DNA of 64,000 nucleotides, taken from Roseospira goensis (lineage in GTDB: Bacteria > Pseudomonadota > Alphaproteobacteria > Rhodospirillales > Rhodospirillaceae). This document shows positions 16,536 to 29,736 of this stretch, in pieces. Location: positions 60,359 to 124,358 of the forward strand of contig NZ_JACIGI010000006.1 of the NCBI RefSeq assembly GCF_014197795.1. The letters are read 5' to 3'. The translations under genes were made by a program, and so were the position numbers. How positions within the stretch are numbered: position 1 is the stretch's first letter; every line of letters starts with the position of its first letter. The notes under the pieces were generated by a model. The model was not told where the DNA came from and did no database searches. It was given only the letters and a program-made list of their open reading frames with translations.

Positions 16536-17278
16536 ACGTCGACGTGATGATCGGCGCCCTGCCCAAGCTGTTGGAGGGGGCGTGGCTGACCCTGCAACTG
16601 CTGTTCATCTCCGGCTTTTTCGGGCTGCTGCTGGCGGTGCCGCTGGCGATCGCGCGCGCCTCGCCCCATGCGGCCATCAAGGCGCTGCCCTACGCCTACA
16701 TCTTCTTCTTCCGCGGCACGCCGCTGCTGGTCCAGCTCTTCCTGGTCTACTACGGCCTGTCGCAGTTCGCGGTCGTGCGCGAAAGCCCGATCCTGTGGCC
16801 GATCCTGCGCGAGCCCTACTGGTGCGCGATCATTACCTTCGCGCTCCATACGGCCGCCTATATCGCGGAGATTCTGCGCGGCGCCATCCAGGCGGTGCCG
16901 CCGGGCGAGATCGAGGCCGCGCGCGCCCTGGGCATGCGGCGCTCCACCACCATGGGCCGCATCATCCTGCCGCGCGCGGCGCGCATCGCGCTGCCGGCTT
17001 ACGGCAACGAGCTGATCCTGATGTTGAAGGGCAGCGCGCTGGCCAGCACCATCACGCTGCTGGACCTGACCGGCATGGCGCGAACCATCATCGCCCGCAA
17101 CTACATGCCGCTGGAGACCTTCCTGATGGCCGGGCTGATCTACATGGCCATCACCTTCGTTCTGGTGCGGGGCCTGCGGTTCATCGAGCACCGCGTCAAC
17201 GCCCACATGCGACCGCGACCGACCGGCCCGGCCAAGGCGACCGAGGAGGCCCCGGCCGGCCTGATGCCCCCCTCCTGA
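16532..17278 (+). CDS. polar amino acid ABC transporter, permease 2 (HisM-like)
   Basis: A 248-aa protein with about five membrane helices. The family motif FFRGTPLLVQLFLVYYGL and the EAA loop (EIEAARALGMRRS) identify it as the HisM/ArtM partner of the preceding permease. Its ATG overlaps that gene's stop. The C-terminal 25 residues after the last helix are Pro/Ala-rich. Eight bases after its TGA begins the palindromic repeat at 17287-17394, which probably forms the 3' end of the transcript. Confidence 0.92.
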   Translation: MNVDVMIGALPKLLEGAWLTLQLLFISGFFGLLLAVPLAIARASPHAAIKALPYAYIFFFRGTPLLVQLFLVYYGLSQFAVVRESPILWPILREPYWCAIITFALHTAAYIAEILRGAIQAVPPGEIEAARALGMRRSTTMGRIILPRAARIALPAYGNELILMLKGSALASTITLLDLTGMARTIIARNYMPLETFLMAGLIYMAITFVLVRGLRFIEHRVNAHMRPRPTGPAKATEEAPAGLMPPS

Positions 17279-17286
17279 CTCCCTCC

Positions 17287-17394
17287 TAGCGCCGATTTCG
17301 AGCGTGAATCGGCTCTACATTATTAATTTTAAAGCCGATTATCGCTACAAACCGAAATCGTGCCGCGATTTCGGTTCGTCGCAATCGGCTGTAA
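17287..17394. repeat. TAG-ended palindromic repeat, copy A (108 bp)
   Basis: Its reverse complement is about 91% identical over about 103 bases to 38699 onward. It contains an 11-bp hairpin (AACCGAAATCG type arms around CGGCA), outer arms AGCCGATT/AATCGGCT and an AT-rich spacer near TATTAATTTTAAA. Its outer end is TAGCGCCGAT, eight bases after the permease stop. Placed between two convergent gene ends it can act as a bidirectional terminator. Compared with copy B it lacks about 33 bp of the TAG-side palindrome. Confidence 0.8.
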
Positions 17395-17412
17395 GGCCCC
17401 CCTGAGGTCCGG

Positions 17413-17904
17413 TCAGCCGGCGGGCCGGGCCGCGGTGCAGGCGGTCGGGTCGGCGGGGCTGATGACGACGCGGCGGCCGTCGGTCATCTCCACCCGCACC
17501 GCGCGGCGCGGGTCGGTCAGCCAGGCGTGATAGCGCCCGAGCCGCTTGGACCAGTACAGCCCGGTGAAGCCAAACAGGCCGCCGTTGCCCCACAGCCGCA
17601 CGGCCTTGGCCAGCGGCGCCTCGACCGGCGCGCAGCACGCCACGGCGCCGAGGGTCTTGCGCCCCCGGCGCAGGTGGATCGTCAGGCTGCCGCCGTCGAG
17701 GGTGTAGCCGACCGGTGCCCGCAGAAAGGTCCAGGCCATCAGCGCGAGCAGGCCGGCGGCGGCGAGCCCCAGCCCCCACTGGGCGGGCCACAGCGCGACG
17801 GCGCCCACCATGCCGGCGGCGAGACCGCCGACGAGGGTCGAGACGGCCACGACCACGCCGGACGGCGGGGCGGCCCGGGACCGGAGGGCGGGCGCGGCGG
17901 GCAT
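17413..17904 (-). CDS. small membrane protein with PH-like C-terminal domain
   Basis: A 163-aa protein with two closely spaced membrane helices (about 16-38 and 44-61) in the N-terminal half. A beta-rich region at about 63-155 (YTLDGGSLTIHLRRGRKT, then VEMTDGRRVVISPADP) resembles the bacterial PH-like (DUF304/PH_10-like) domains that face the cytoplasm. Function in the family is mostly unknown; some act in membrane stress. It is the last gene of a short minus-strand run after the CopZ-like gene, 14 bases away, so the two may share a transcript. Confidence 0.7.
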   Translation of the reverse strand: MPAAPALRSRAAPPSGVVVAVSTLVGGLAAGMVGAVALWPAQWGLGLAAAGLLALMAWTFLRAPVGYTLDGGSLTIHLRRGRKTLGAVACCAPVEAPLAKAVRLWGNGGLFGFTGLYWSKRLGRYHAWLTDPRRAVRVEMTDGRRVVISPADPTACTAARPAG

Positions 17905-17918
17905 GCGGGCGGGCCCCG

Positions 17919-18128
17919 TCAGGCGGCGCGGCCGCCGTAGGTGAACCCGGCGTCGTCCACGGCGGTTTCGATGCTGGCGTCGTCAGCCGATCCGGAGACC
18001 GTCACGGTGCCGGCCTCCAGGTCCACGGTCACGGACTCGACGCCGGGCGCGGCGTCCTTGATCGCGACCTCGACCGAGCGGGCGCAGCCGCCGCAGGTCA
18101 TGCCGGCGACATGGTAGGTGGCGCTCAT
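17919..18128 (-). CDS. CopZ-like heavy-metal-binding protein
   Basis: A 69-aa single HMA domain: MSATYHVAGMTCGGCARSVE carries the metal motif MTCGGC with two cysteines two residues apart. A typical beta-alpha-beta-beta-alpha-beta pattern follows to GFTYGGRAA. AGGAG lies just before the ATG at 18128. Such proteins carry Cu(I), or less often Zn or Hg, to a P-type ATPase or sensor. No copper ATPase or CueR-type regulator is in the window, so its partner is elsewhere. The preceding gene on the same strand is a DJ-1/PfpI protein, 34 bases away. Confidence 0.92.
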   Translation of the reverse strand: MSATYHVAGMTCGGCARSVEVAIKDAAPGVESVTVDLEAGTVTVSGSADDASIETAVDDAGFTYGGRAA

Positions 18129-18162
18129 GGGAGGGATCTCCTGTGTTTGCCGGGTTCGGGCG

Positions 18163-18873
18163 TCACCCGCCAACATGGGGCCGGCGCGGTGTCGCGCGCA
18201 AGGCTTCGGCGGCCCGCGCCGCGGCGGCCTCGCGCACCGGGCGCCGCGCGGCGGCGGCCGCCCGCACCCGCTGTTCCAGCGCGGCGCCGGCGGTCTCGGG
18301 GCGCCCGGCGTCGAACGGCGGCGCCGGGGCATACTCGATCGCGAGTTGGATCGACCGCGCCGTCTCGTCGTCGAACAGGACGGCGGCCAGGGTCAGGGCG
18401 AAGTCGATCCCGGCGGTCACCCCGCCGCCGCTGACGATCGGGCCGTCGACGACGACGCGGGCCGGGTCCGGGGTGGCGCCGAAGGCCGACAGCAGGTCAC
18501 GCCACATCCAGTGGCAGGCGGCGCGCCGGCCCTCCAGCAGACCCGCCGCACCCAGCACGAGCGAGCCCGTGCACACCGAGGTCACAAAGCGGGCGCCCGC
18601 CGCCTGACGGCGCAGGAAGACGAGGGTCTCGGCATCCTCCAGCAGGGCGGTGGTGCCGCTGCCGCCCGGGACGCACACAACGTCCAGCGGCGGGCAATCG
18701 GCGAACGCCACGTCCGGCAGCAGGCCGAGGCCGCCGCTCGACCGCAGCGGTGCGGTGTCCTTCCAGACCGTAAGCACCCGGCTGTCCGGGAAATGGGCGA
18801 ACACCTCGTGCGGCCCGCTCATGTCGAGCTGCATCAGGTCCGGAAACACCAGCAGGCCCAGGGTCAGCGGCAT
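18163..18873 (-). CDS. DJ-1/PfpI superfamily protein, isonitrile hydratase-like
   Basis: A 236-aa protein. The ATG at 18873 is chosen because AAGGAG lies six bases before it; the in-frame ATG at 18888 would place that ribosome site inside the gene. The fold signature is VVCVPGGSGTTALL and the nucleophile elbow is VTSVCTGSLVLGAAGLLEG, followed by ACHW. This nucleophile Cys plus downstream His pattern, with SGGGVTAGIDFAL later, is shared with isonitrile hydratase and the N-terminal half of GlxA/FtrA regulators. No AraC-type DNA-binding domain follows, so it is an enzyme-like, stand-alone form. Substrate not determined; glyoxalase III activity is an alternative. Confidence 0.82.
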   Translation of the reverse strand: MPLTLGLLVFPDLMQLDMSGPHEVFAHFPDSRVLTVWKDTAPLRSSGGLGLLPDVAFADCPPLDVVCVPGGSGTTALLEDAETLVFLRRQAAGARFVTSVCTGSLVLGAAGLLEGRRAACHWMWRDLLSAFGATPDPARVVVDGPIVSGGGVTAGIDFALTLAAVLFDDETARSIQLAIEYAPAPPFDAGRPETAGAALEQRVRAAAAARRPVREAAAARAAEALRATPRRPHVGG

Positions 18874-18957
18874 CCGTTTCTCCTTCATGACTGTCCACGC
18901 GATCCCGCAGCCGCCCCGGGACCGTGCCGGCCCCGGCCGGCGCGGTGACCATCGGGG

Positions 18958-20802
<1,845 letters not shown>

Positions 20803-20911
20803 GAAAGCCCTCCGTTACAAGTGATCCTCTCGATGGCGTCGGACCCGGCCGCGGGGGGCCGGCGGAGGCTCGGGCGGATCGCGTTCCGCTCTGAAACCAA
20901 AAGACCGCGCC

Positions 20912-20965
20912 AATTCACGCTCGAAATCGGCTCTACCCGATGGTTCCGATTTCGAGCGATCGGCG

Positions 20966-20968
<3 letters not shown>
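20912..20968. repeat. TAG-ended palindromic repeat, copy C
   Basis: A 12-bp perfect stem (GCTCGAAATCGG at 20919-20930 with CCGATTTCGAGC at 20946-20957) around a 15-base loop. Its TAG-side end (ATCGGCGCTA on this strand) supplies the TAG stop codon of glgX at 20966-20968. It corresponds to the second palindrome of copy B at 38776-38839. It lies between glgX and treZ, where it may reduce read-through or protect the upstream mRNA end. Confidence 0.8.
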
Positions 20969-23230
<2,262 letters not shown>

Positions 23231-23414
23231 ACGGATCCTCCGACGGGCAGACCGGAACCGCTCCGCGCGCCCCGTCGGTTCGGCGCACGCGGTGTTCGGT
23301 TCCAGCCCCCCAATCTAATCCTTTTGACGCGCGAACCGAACCCCGTTCCTTCGGAAGCAGGATGCCGGCGACGGGAGCCCCCGGTCTCCGCCGCCGCGGG
23401 GCCACCGCCGTCCG

Positions 23415-24716
23415 TCAGCCGACCACGCCGGCGGCCCGCAAGGCCGCCTGTTCGTCCGCGCTCAGCCCCAGCTCGTCGAGGATGTCCGCCGAGTCGCGGC
23501 CGACGGTCGGCGGCGGCTGGCGGTAGGTCGGCGGCGTTTCGGACAGGCGCACCGGATTCGCAATCAGGGTCAGCGGGGCGTCGCTGTCCGGATGGGGCAT
23601 CGCAAAGGTCATGCGGCGGGCCTGCACGTGCGGGTCCGCGAACACGTCGGGGATGGTGTTGACCGGGCCGCTGGGCACGCCCACCGCCTCCAGGTCGGCC
23701 AACCAGGCGTCGCGCGGCCGGGTGGCGATGAGTGGGCGCAGGAGCGCGGTCAGGGCGGCGCGGTTGTGCACCCGGTCGGCGTTGGTGACGAACCGGGGGT
23801 CGTCGGCCAGCTCGGGGTGTCCGGCCACCTCGCAGAAGCGGCGGAACTGACCGTCGTTGCCCACGGCCAGGATCAGGTGGCCGTCAGCGGCCGGGAAGGT
23901 GTCGTAGGGCACGATGTTGGGGTGGGCGTTGCCGTGGCGCTGCGGTGTCACCCCCGAGACGAGCCAGTTCTGGGCCTGGTAGGTCAGCCAGGCGATCTGT
24001 GAGTCGAGCAGGTTGGCGTCGATGTGCTGGCCCTGGCCGGTGGCGGTGCGGTGGTGCAGCGCGGCCAGGATGGCCACCGCGGCATAGAGGCCGGTCATCT
24101 GGTCGGCGTTGGCGTTGCCGACCTTGACCGGATCGCCGTCGGGGGCGCCGGTCAGGCTCATCATGCCGCCCATGCCCTGGGCCAGGTAGTCGTACCCGGC
24201 GCGGTGGGCATAGGGGCCGGTCTGGCCGAAGCCGGTGATCGAGCAGTAGATCAGGCCGGGGCAGTCGTCCTTCAGGGCTGCGTAGTCCAGGCCGTACTTG
24301 GCCAGCCCGCCGACCTTGAAGTTCTCCACCAGGATGTCGGCCTCGCGCGCCAGCCGGCGGATAAGCGCCTGCCCCTCGGGCCGGGTGATGTCCACGGCCA
24401 GCGAGCGCTTGTTGCGGTTGATGGAGAGGTAGTAGGCGCTCTCGCGCGTCGGGTGGCCGTCGCGGCCGGTCAGGAAGGGGGGACCCCAGGCGCGGGTGTC
24501 GTCGCCCTTGCCGGGCCGCTCGATCTTGATGATCTCCGCGCCCAGGTCGCCCAGCATCTGGGTGCAGAACGGCCCGGCCAGCACCCGGCTCAGGTCGAGG
24601 ACCTTGACGCCGGCCAAAGGTCCAGAGGCTTGGGGGGCGCCGGGCTGGGGGGCGGGCGCGGGGGCGGCGGACGCGGGATTGGTCATGGGCGAACGGGGCT
24701 CCGGAACAACGGTCAT
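23415..24716 (-). CDS. CaiB/BaiF class III CoA-transferase
   Basis: A 433-aa protein. An Ala/Pro-rich leader of about 30 residues precedes LAGVKVLDLSRVLAGPF. The region GDPVKVGNANADQMTG carries the expected catalytic Asp (D205), which forms the aspartyl-CoA anhydride. IERPGKGDDTRAWGPPF and RNKRSLAVDI are family landmarks. Such enzymes move CoA between dicarboxylic acids; glutarate/succinyl and itaconate-type transfers are common in alphaproteobacteria, but the substrate here is not fixed by sequence. An internal ATG at 24686 is an alternative start. A LysR gene lies 109 bases upstream on the same strand and may regulate it. Confidence 0.9.
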   Translation of the reverse strand: MTVVPEPRSPMTNPASAAPAPAPQPGAPQASGPLAGVKVLDLSRVLAGPFCTQMLGDLGAEIIKIERPGKGDDTRAWGPPFLTGRDGHPTRESAYYLSINRNKRSLAVDITRPEGQALIRRLAREADILVENFKVGGLAKYGLDYAALKDDCPGLIYCSITGFGQTGPYAHRAGYDYLAQGMGGMMSLTGAPDGDPVKVGNANADQMTGLYAAVAILAALHHRTATGQGQHIDANLLDSQIAWLTYQAQNWLVSGVTPQRHGNAHPNIVPYDTFPAADGHLILAVGNDGQFRRFCEVAGHPELADDPRFVTNADRVHNRAALTALLRPLIATRPRDAWLADLEAVGVPSGPVNTIPDVFADPHVQARRMTFAMPHPDSDAPLTLIANPVRLSETPPTYRQPPPTVGRDSADILDELGLSADEQAALRAAGVVG

Positions 24717-24825
24717 CGGACGGACGGGAGGAGCGCCACGCTACCCCGGCGGCTACGCCGCTTGAACCCCGGTGCCGGAGATGGGGGGTATTGGCGGTGG
24801 GCGGGGGGGAGGCCCCGTATCCACC

Positions 24826-25761
24826 TTATCCTGGCGCGGCGTCTCCTGGTGCGTCGTCCTCCGCCGCCGCGCGCACCAGCCGGCGGATCAGCGGCGCCAG
24901 CGCGGGCAGGGCGTGCCGCAGGGCGATGGAGGGCGGGCGCAGGCGGGAATGCGCCAGGCCGATGGTGCGGGTGATGGCGGGGTCGGCGATCGGGGTCGCC
25001 GCCACCCGCCCGGCCGCGAGCGCGGCGCGGGCGACCCGGGGCGACAGCACCGTATGCCCGCGGCCGTGGGCCACCAGGGTGACGATGTGCTCCAGGGCGT
25101 CGATCTCCATCACCACGCGCGGGCTCAGGGACAGGGCCGCGCAGGCGCGCTCCACCTCGGCGCGCAGGCCGTGCGGGTGGCCGGGCAGGATCAGCGGCAG
25201 CGCGGCCACCGCGGCCAGCGTCACCGTGTCCCCGGCCGGACGCCCCGAGAGCGGGGACACCAGGCTCAGCCGCTCCTCGGCCAGCCGCTCCACCGCCAGC
25301 GTCGGGCTGTCGGTGGCGTTGAAGACCAGCCCCATGTCGAGATCGCCGGCGTCCAGCCAGGCGATGATGTGGCCCGACAGGCCCTCGACCAGGCGTGGGC
25401 GAACGTGCGGGAAGCGGTCGGCGACGGCTTCGGCCAGGGCCACGCTGAGCGCCGGCCCCAGCGAGGTGGGCACGCCGATGGCGAGGTCGCCCGTGGGATC
25501 GGCGGCGGCGGCGCGGATGGTGTCGGCGAGACCGTCCCAGGCCGCCAGCAGCCGCCGCCCCTCGTCCGCCAGCAGGCGGCCCTCCTCGGTGGGCACCACG
25601 CCGCGCGGGCGGCGGTGCAGCAGCACGGTGCCCAGGTCCTCCTCCAGCGCGCGCAGACTCTGACTCAGCGCCGGCTGGCCCATGCCCAGGACGCGGGCGG
25701 CGGCCGAGACCGAGCCGGCGTCGATGACGGCAAGCAGGTGGCGCAGGTGGCGCGGCTCCAT
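24826..25761 (-). CDS. LysR-family transcription regulator
   Basis: A 311-aa regulator. The N-terminal winged helix-turn-helix is clear (MEPRHLRHLLAVIDAGSVSA, then LGMGQPALSQSLRALEEDLG). The periplasmic-binding-like effector domain runs from about residue 92 to 300 (GDLAIGVPTSLGP onward). The C-terminus ends in an acidic, Gly/Pro tail. It reads in the same direction as the CoA-transferase gene downstream, so it either heads that operon or controls it. The effector is unknown; a carboxylic acid or acyl-CoA would suit the neighbour. Divergent LysR targets are not present, since the upstream gene is on the same strand. Confidence 0.9.
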   Translation of the reverse strand: MEPRHLRHLLAVIDAGSVSAAARVLGMGQPALSQSLRALEEDLGTVLLHRRPRGVVPTEEGRLLADEGRRLLAAWDGLADTIRAAAADPTGDLAIGVPTSLGPALSVALAEAVADRFPHVRPRLVEGLSGHIIAWLDAGDLDMGLVFNATDSPTLAVERLAEERLSLVSPLSGRPAGDTVTLAAVAALPLILPGHPHGLRAEVERACAALSLSPRVVMEIDALEHIVTLVAHGRGHTVLSPRVARAALAAGRVAATPIADPAITRTIGLAHSRLRPPSIALRHALPALAPLIRRLVRAAAEDDAPGDAAPG

Positions 25762-25850
25762 GGGCGGTCCATCGGCGGAGGTGATGGGGGAACCCGCCGA
25801 TGCTAGAGCCAATCGTTGGCGATCGGAACCGGTGAGGCGCGGCGGGCGCC

Positions 25851-26741
25851 TTAGCGGCCGATGCGGCGGAACAGGGCCAGCGGGGTGACGCCGTAGCAGG
25901 TCAGCGGCCGCCCCAGCATGAGACGGAAGCGGGACAGGAGCTGGATCGCCTCCAGCAGGAACGGGGACTCGCGGTGCTGCTGGGCCAGGGCGGTCAGGCG
26001 CTGCTGGACGCTGGCGAGGTCGCCCTCCGGGTCGGCATCCTTGATGCCGATCAGGGTCCAGGTGCCCTCGATGGTCACGCCGTAGTTCATGGTCAGATGC
26101 GAGGGAGCGGTGATGAGGCCGCCCGGCTTCAGGTTCGAGAACACCTGACCGTGGGCGGTATAGACGTAGGCCTGGATCTGCGGACGGATGGCGCCGAACA
26201 TGTAGACGTCGAAGTCGATCGCCTCCTTGGTCTTCACCTCTCCGGTCACCGGGTGGATTTGTCCCACCTGCTTCTCCATCTGCTCCTTGTTCTGGTACGC
26301 GTGCTGGACGTGCTCCGTGCTGACGACGGTGAGTGGGCCGGTACAGGACACGAACTGGCCGATGGCGGCCCGGCTGACGTCGTCGTGCAGCAGGGCGCGT
26401 GCCTCCAGGTCGCGGAAGAACGCCAGCGCGTTCGCCCACAGGGGGTCGTAGGTCTGCGACAGCGTTTCGGCCACCGCCTCCGAGGTCGCGGTCTCGCCGC
26501 CGCCCTCGATGGTCGCGATGACCGGGATGTTGAGGCTGCCGCCGACCTTGGCCTGTTTCGCTTCGGTGGTCGTGGTCGCCGCTTCGTGTTCGGCCTGGGT
26601 CCGGTGGCCCCGCCCGCTCTCGTCGAACTGGGCCAGGAACGAGGCCACGCGCTGGGCATCGTGGTAGAGAAAGTCGTAGACGTGGGCCGTGCCCGCCGCG
26701 GCGGCCCGGGTGCTGTGTGCCTGTGCCGTCGGGTCCGGCAT
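25851..26741 (-). CDS. uncharacterised protein, possibly DUF6414 family
   Basis: A 296-aa soluble protein with no signal or membrane helix. The opening HVYDFLYHDAQRVASFLAQFD followed by a stretch rich in Glu, Thr and Lys resembles the DUF6414 family as I recall it; a profile search would settle this. The middle has FVSCTGPLTVVSTEHV and a Lys/Glu-rich QNKEQMEKQVGQ helix. The C-terminal half is beta-rich with THLTM-like strands and GTWTLIGIKDADPEGDL. No catalytic motif is recognisable. It begins 51 bases after the stop of the DUF2189 membrane gene, so the pair may be co-transcribed. Confidence 0.78.
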   Translation of the reverse strand: MPDPTAQAHSTRAAAAGTAHVYDFLYHDAQRVASFLAQFDESGRGHRTQAEHEAATTTTEAKQAKVGGSLNIPVIATIEGGGETATSEAVAETLSQTYDPLWANALAFFRDLEARALLHDDVSRAAIGQFVSCTGPLTVVSTEHVQHAYQNKEQMEKQVGQIHPVTGEVKTKEAIDFDVYMFGAIRPQIQAYVYTAHGQVFSNLKPGGLITAPSHLTMNYGVTIEGTWTLIGIKDADPEGDLASVQQRLTALAQQHRESPFLLEAIQLLSRFRLMLGRPLTCYGVTPLALFRRIGR

Positions 26742-26792
26742 GGCGCGGGTCCTCCGTCGGCCTTCGGCCGTCCGCCGCCCCGGCCGCTGGGC

Positions 26793-27581
26793 TCAGGCGC
26801 CGTTCGGCAGCAGCGCGCGGTAGGCGTGCCATGAGGCATAGCCCGCCAGCGGCAGGGTGAACGCGAGGCCCAGGAAGGCCGGGACCATGCCGGAGACGGT
26901 GATGAAGCCGATGGTGGCACCCCAGCCGATCAGAACGCCCGGCTGGCGCGCCACCGCCTCGATGCTGACCGCGATGGCATGGGCGGGCAGGGTCTCCGGC
27001 CGGTCCACCAGCAGCGGGATGGACAGCGCCGCGACGGCGAAGGCCACGGTGGCCATGACGGCGCCGACGACGGTCCCCGTGGCCAGGAACAGGGCCGCTT
27101 GCGGGCTGCTCAGCAGGGCGGTCCCGAAGCCGGTCATCGACGGCGGCGCGCCGCCGTAGAACGCGGCGAAGAGCAGCAGGGCCAGCAGCATCCACGCCAG
27201 CATGACCAGGGTCAGGGCCACCCCGACCAGGGACAGCCCGGGCAGGCTCGCACGGCTGCGGCGGATCGCCTCGGGGATGGTGATGCGCTCGCCGTGTTCG
27301 TGGGCGCGGCTGACCACATGCAGCGGCACCGCGAACATGGCACCGACCAGCATGAACCCGCTGGCCAGCGGCAGCATGACGGACCCGAGGCCGGAGAACA
27401 GCAGAAGCGCCACCAGCGCCCAGGACAGGCCGACGAACACCGCGCCATAGGCCAGGCTGCATCCGGGCGCGCGCCGGACGTCGTCCAGCGCCTTGTGGAT
27501 CCACGTGCTGGAGTCGTCGACGGTGACGCGGGCGAAGTCCGGGCGCGGCCCGGTGCCCAGGTCGGCGGTCACGGTGCGCAT
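26793..27581 (-). CDS. DUF2189 family integral membrane protein
   Basis: A 262-aa protein from ATG 27581, preceded by CAGGGAGGGA; the longer frame upstream has no ribosome site. After a soluble head (WIHKALDDVRRAPG) there are about six membrane helices with the DUF2189 pattern: GCSLAYGAVFVGLSWAL near 39-55, RSRASLPGLSLVGVAL, then SIPLLVDRPETLPAHAIAVS and a final helix ending WHAYRALLPNGA. The family is common in alphaproteobacteria, often with cytochrome oxidase loci, but has no proven function. Here it precedes the DUF6414-like gene and is divergent from the peptide ABC operon. Confidence 0.85.
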   Translation of the reverse strand: MRTVTADLGTGPRPDFARVTVDDSSTWIHKALDDVRRAPGCSLAYGAVFVGLSWALVALLLFSGLGSVMLPLASGFMLVGAMFAVPLHVVSRAHEHGERITIPEAIRRSRASLPGLSLVGVALTLVMLAWMLLALLLFAAFYGGAPPSMTGFGTALLSSPQAALFLATGTVVGAVMATVAFAVAALSIPLLVDRPETLPAHAIAVSIEAVARQPGVLIGWGATIGFITVSGMVPAFLGLAFTLPLAGYASWHAYRALLPNGA

Positions 27582-27946
27582 GGGGTGTCCCTCCCTGGAA
27601 CGGCTCGACCGGTGGTGCCGTCCCGCCATCGACCCATCGGTCGCCGGCGGGGCGCTGTGCCCGGGGTGCGGCGCGATCTTATTCCGCATGCGCACCATAC
27701 ACGACGGATCAGAATAGAAGAACTCCAAATTGTGAAATATAATTGCCGCCCGCGCCGGGCAAGGCCGGACGCACCGCCCCCGTGCGGCGCCGGGAGACGC
27801 CCCCTTCCCTGGGACCCGCCGAGTGGTGTACCAGGACAGGCTGGACCGGGAGGCGCCGGACCCAAGACGTGTCGCACCGGCGCGGCGCGGACCCGAAAGG
27901 CTCCGCGGGGCGGCCTCCCCCCAATTCTTCAGGGAGTGACCCAGGC
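27582..27946. other. 365-base divergent intergenic region
   Basis: It separates the DUF2189 gene from the peptide ABC operon. A local AT-rich patch contains TATAAT at 27738-27743 on the plus strand, a perfect -10 hexamer, but no good -35 lies 16-18 bases before it. CAGGGAG (27930-27936) is the ribosome site of the binding-protein gene. No gene is supported. Confidence 0.45.
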
Positions 27947-29530
27947 ATGACGTTTCCCTTCACGAAAGCCGCCGCAGGCGCGCTGATGGCCTGTGCGGTG
28001 GCCTTCGGCGCCGGGGCCGCGGGCGTGGCGCCGGCCGAGGCCAAGACGCTGCGCATGGCCTACGACGCCGATCCGGTGTCGATGGACCCGCACGAGCAGC
28101 TTTCCGGCGGCACCTTGCAGTTCTCCCACATGGTGTTCGATCCGCTGGTGCGCTTCACCCGGGATCTGGCGTACGAGCCGCGCCTGGCGGAAAGCTGGGA
28201 GCAGATCGACGACCGCACCATGCGGTTCAAGCTGCGCGAAGGCGTGACGTTCCACAGCGGCAATCCGTTCACCGCCGAAGACGTCGTCTTCACGGTCGAG
28301 CGCCTGAAGCAGAGCCCGGACTTCAAGGGCCTGTTCGAGCCGTTCGTGGGCGCCAAGGCGGTCGACGACCACACCGTCGACCTGATCACCAAGGAGCCCT
28401 ATCCGCTGACCTTGACCATGGCGACCTACATCTTCCCCATGGACAAGGCGTTCTACACCGGCACCGACGAGAACGGCGAACCCAAGGACGCCGTCGTCAA
28501 GCACGGCAACTCCTTTGCCTCGCGCAACTCCTCGGGCACCGGTCCGTTCGTCGTGCGCTCGCGCGAGCAGGGCGTGCGGCTGGAGTTCGGCCGCTTCGCC
28601 GACTACTGGGACACCGAGTCCCCGGGCAACGTCAGCGAGATCATCTTCACGCCGATCAAGGAAGCGCCGACCCGGGTGGCCTCGCTGCTGTCCGGCGGCG
28701 TGGATTTCATCGCGCCGGTGCCGCCGACCGATCTGGAACGCCTGGGCAACGAGGCCGACGTCAACCTGGTCACCATGCCGGGGACCCGCATCATCACCTT
28801 CCAGATGAACCAGGACCGGGTCGACGCCTTCAAGGACGTCCGGGTGCGCCAGGCCATCGTGCATGCCATCAACAACGAAGGCATCGTCGAGAAGATCATG
28901 AAGGGCTTCGCCACCGTGGCCGCCCAGCAGAGCGCCGAGGGTCAGGCCGGCCACGTGCCCGAGCTGACGCCGCGCTATGACCTGGAGGCGGCCAAGGCCC
29001 TGATGGCGGAGGCCGGCTACGCGGACGGCTTCTCGGTCAGCATGATGGCGCCCAACAACCGCTACGTGAACGACGCCAAGATCGCCGAGGCCGTGGCCTC
29101 GATGCTGGCCCGGATCAACATCAAGGTCGACCTGACCACGATGCCGAAGGCCCAGTACTGGCCGAAGTTCGACGAGCGGGCCGCCGACATGATGATGATC
29201 GGTTGGCACCCCGATACCGAGGATTCCGCGAACTACACCGAGTTCCTGCTGATGACGCCGGACCCGGAGACGGGCTACGGCCAGTACAACTCGGGCAACT
29301 ATTCGAACCCGCGCGTCGATGAGCTGATCGTCCAGTCGCAGTCCATGGTGGACCTGGATGAGCGCGCCAAGGTCTTGCAGGAGGTCGAGCGGATCCTGTA
29401 CGAGGACGCCGCCTTCGTGCCGCTGCACTGGCAGAACCTGGCCTGGGCCGCGCGCCAGGGCGTGCACATCGAGGACGTGGTCAACGTCATGAACTTCCCC
29501 TACCTCGGCGACCTGGTCATCGAGGACTGA
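27947..29530 (+). CDS. peptide/oligopeptide ABC transporter, binding protein (DppA-like)
   Basis: A 527-aa periplasmic protein of the SBP_bac_5 family, with a Sec signal ending about residue 32 (PAEA). Landmarks are LRMAYDADPVSMDPHEQLSGG, the RFKLREGVTFHSGNPFTAEDVVF block split over two strands, and YADGFSVSMMAP in the second lobe. The start ATG 27947 follows CAGGGAG. It begins an operon with two permeases and two ATPases (27.9-33.7 kb). Ligand unknown: dipeptides, glutathione, nickel complexes or opines all occur in this family. A 10-bp stem-loop after the stop probably reduces permease expression relative to this gene. Confidence 0.93.
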   Translation: MTFPFTKAAAGALMACAVAFGAGAAGVAPAEAKTLRMAYDADPVSMDPHEQLSGGTLQFSHMVFDPLVRFTRDLAYEPRLAESWEQIDDRTMRFKLREGVTFHSGNPFTAEDVVFTVERLKQSPDFKGLFEPFVGAKAVDDHTVDLITKEPYPLTLTMATYIFPMDKAFYTGTDENGEPKDAVVKHGNSFASRNSSGTGPFVVRSREQGVRLEFGRFADYWDTESPGNVSEIIFTPIKEAPTRVASLLSGGVDFIAPVPPTDLERLGNEADVNLVTMPGTRIITFQMNQDRVDAFKDVRVRQAIVHAINNEGIVEKIMKGFATVAAQQSAEGQAGHVPELTPRYDLEAAKALMAEAGYADGFSVSMMAPNNRYVNDAKIAEAVASMLARINIKVDLTTMPKAQYWPKFDERAADMMMIGWHPDTEDSANYTEFLLMTPDPETGYGQYNSGNYSNPRVDELIVQSQSMVDLDERAKVLQEVERILYEDAAFVPLHWQNLAWAARQGVHIEDVVNVMNFPYLGDLVIED

Positions 29531-29550
29531 TCGCCCGTCGGGCGGCGGAG

Positions 29551-29576
29551 GGAGGCCGGCCCGGGCGCCGGCCTCC
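29551..29576 (+). terminator. stem-loop between binding-protein and permease genes
   Basis: GGAGGCCGGC and GCCGGCCTCC form a perfect 10-bp stem with a 6-base loop, 20 bases after the binding-protein stop, followed by TTG. It is best read as an attenuator or mRNA-stabilising stem inside the operon. Confidence 0.5.
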
Positions 29577-29736
29577 TTGCGCATCCGGCGACTGCCCTTC
29601 GGTACGCGGCCGCATGGCCCGGGGCCGGGTGCCGAAGGACAGCCGTCCCATCCCATCCGCACCGAGGTGCGGGGACGACCGATGGTCCCCGCCCGCGGCG
29701 TCGGTCCGTGGTTTCGACAGACCGAGTTGACCGCCC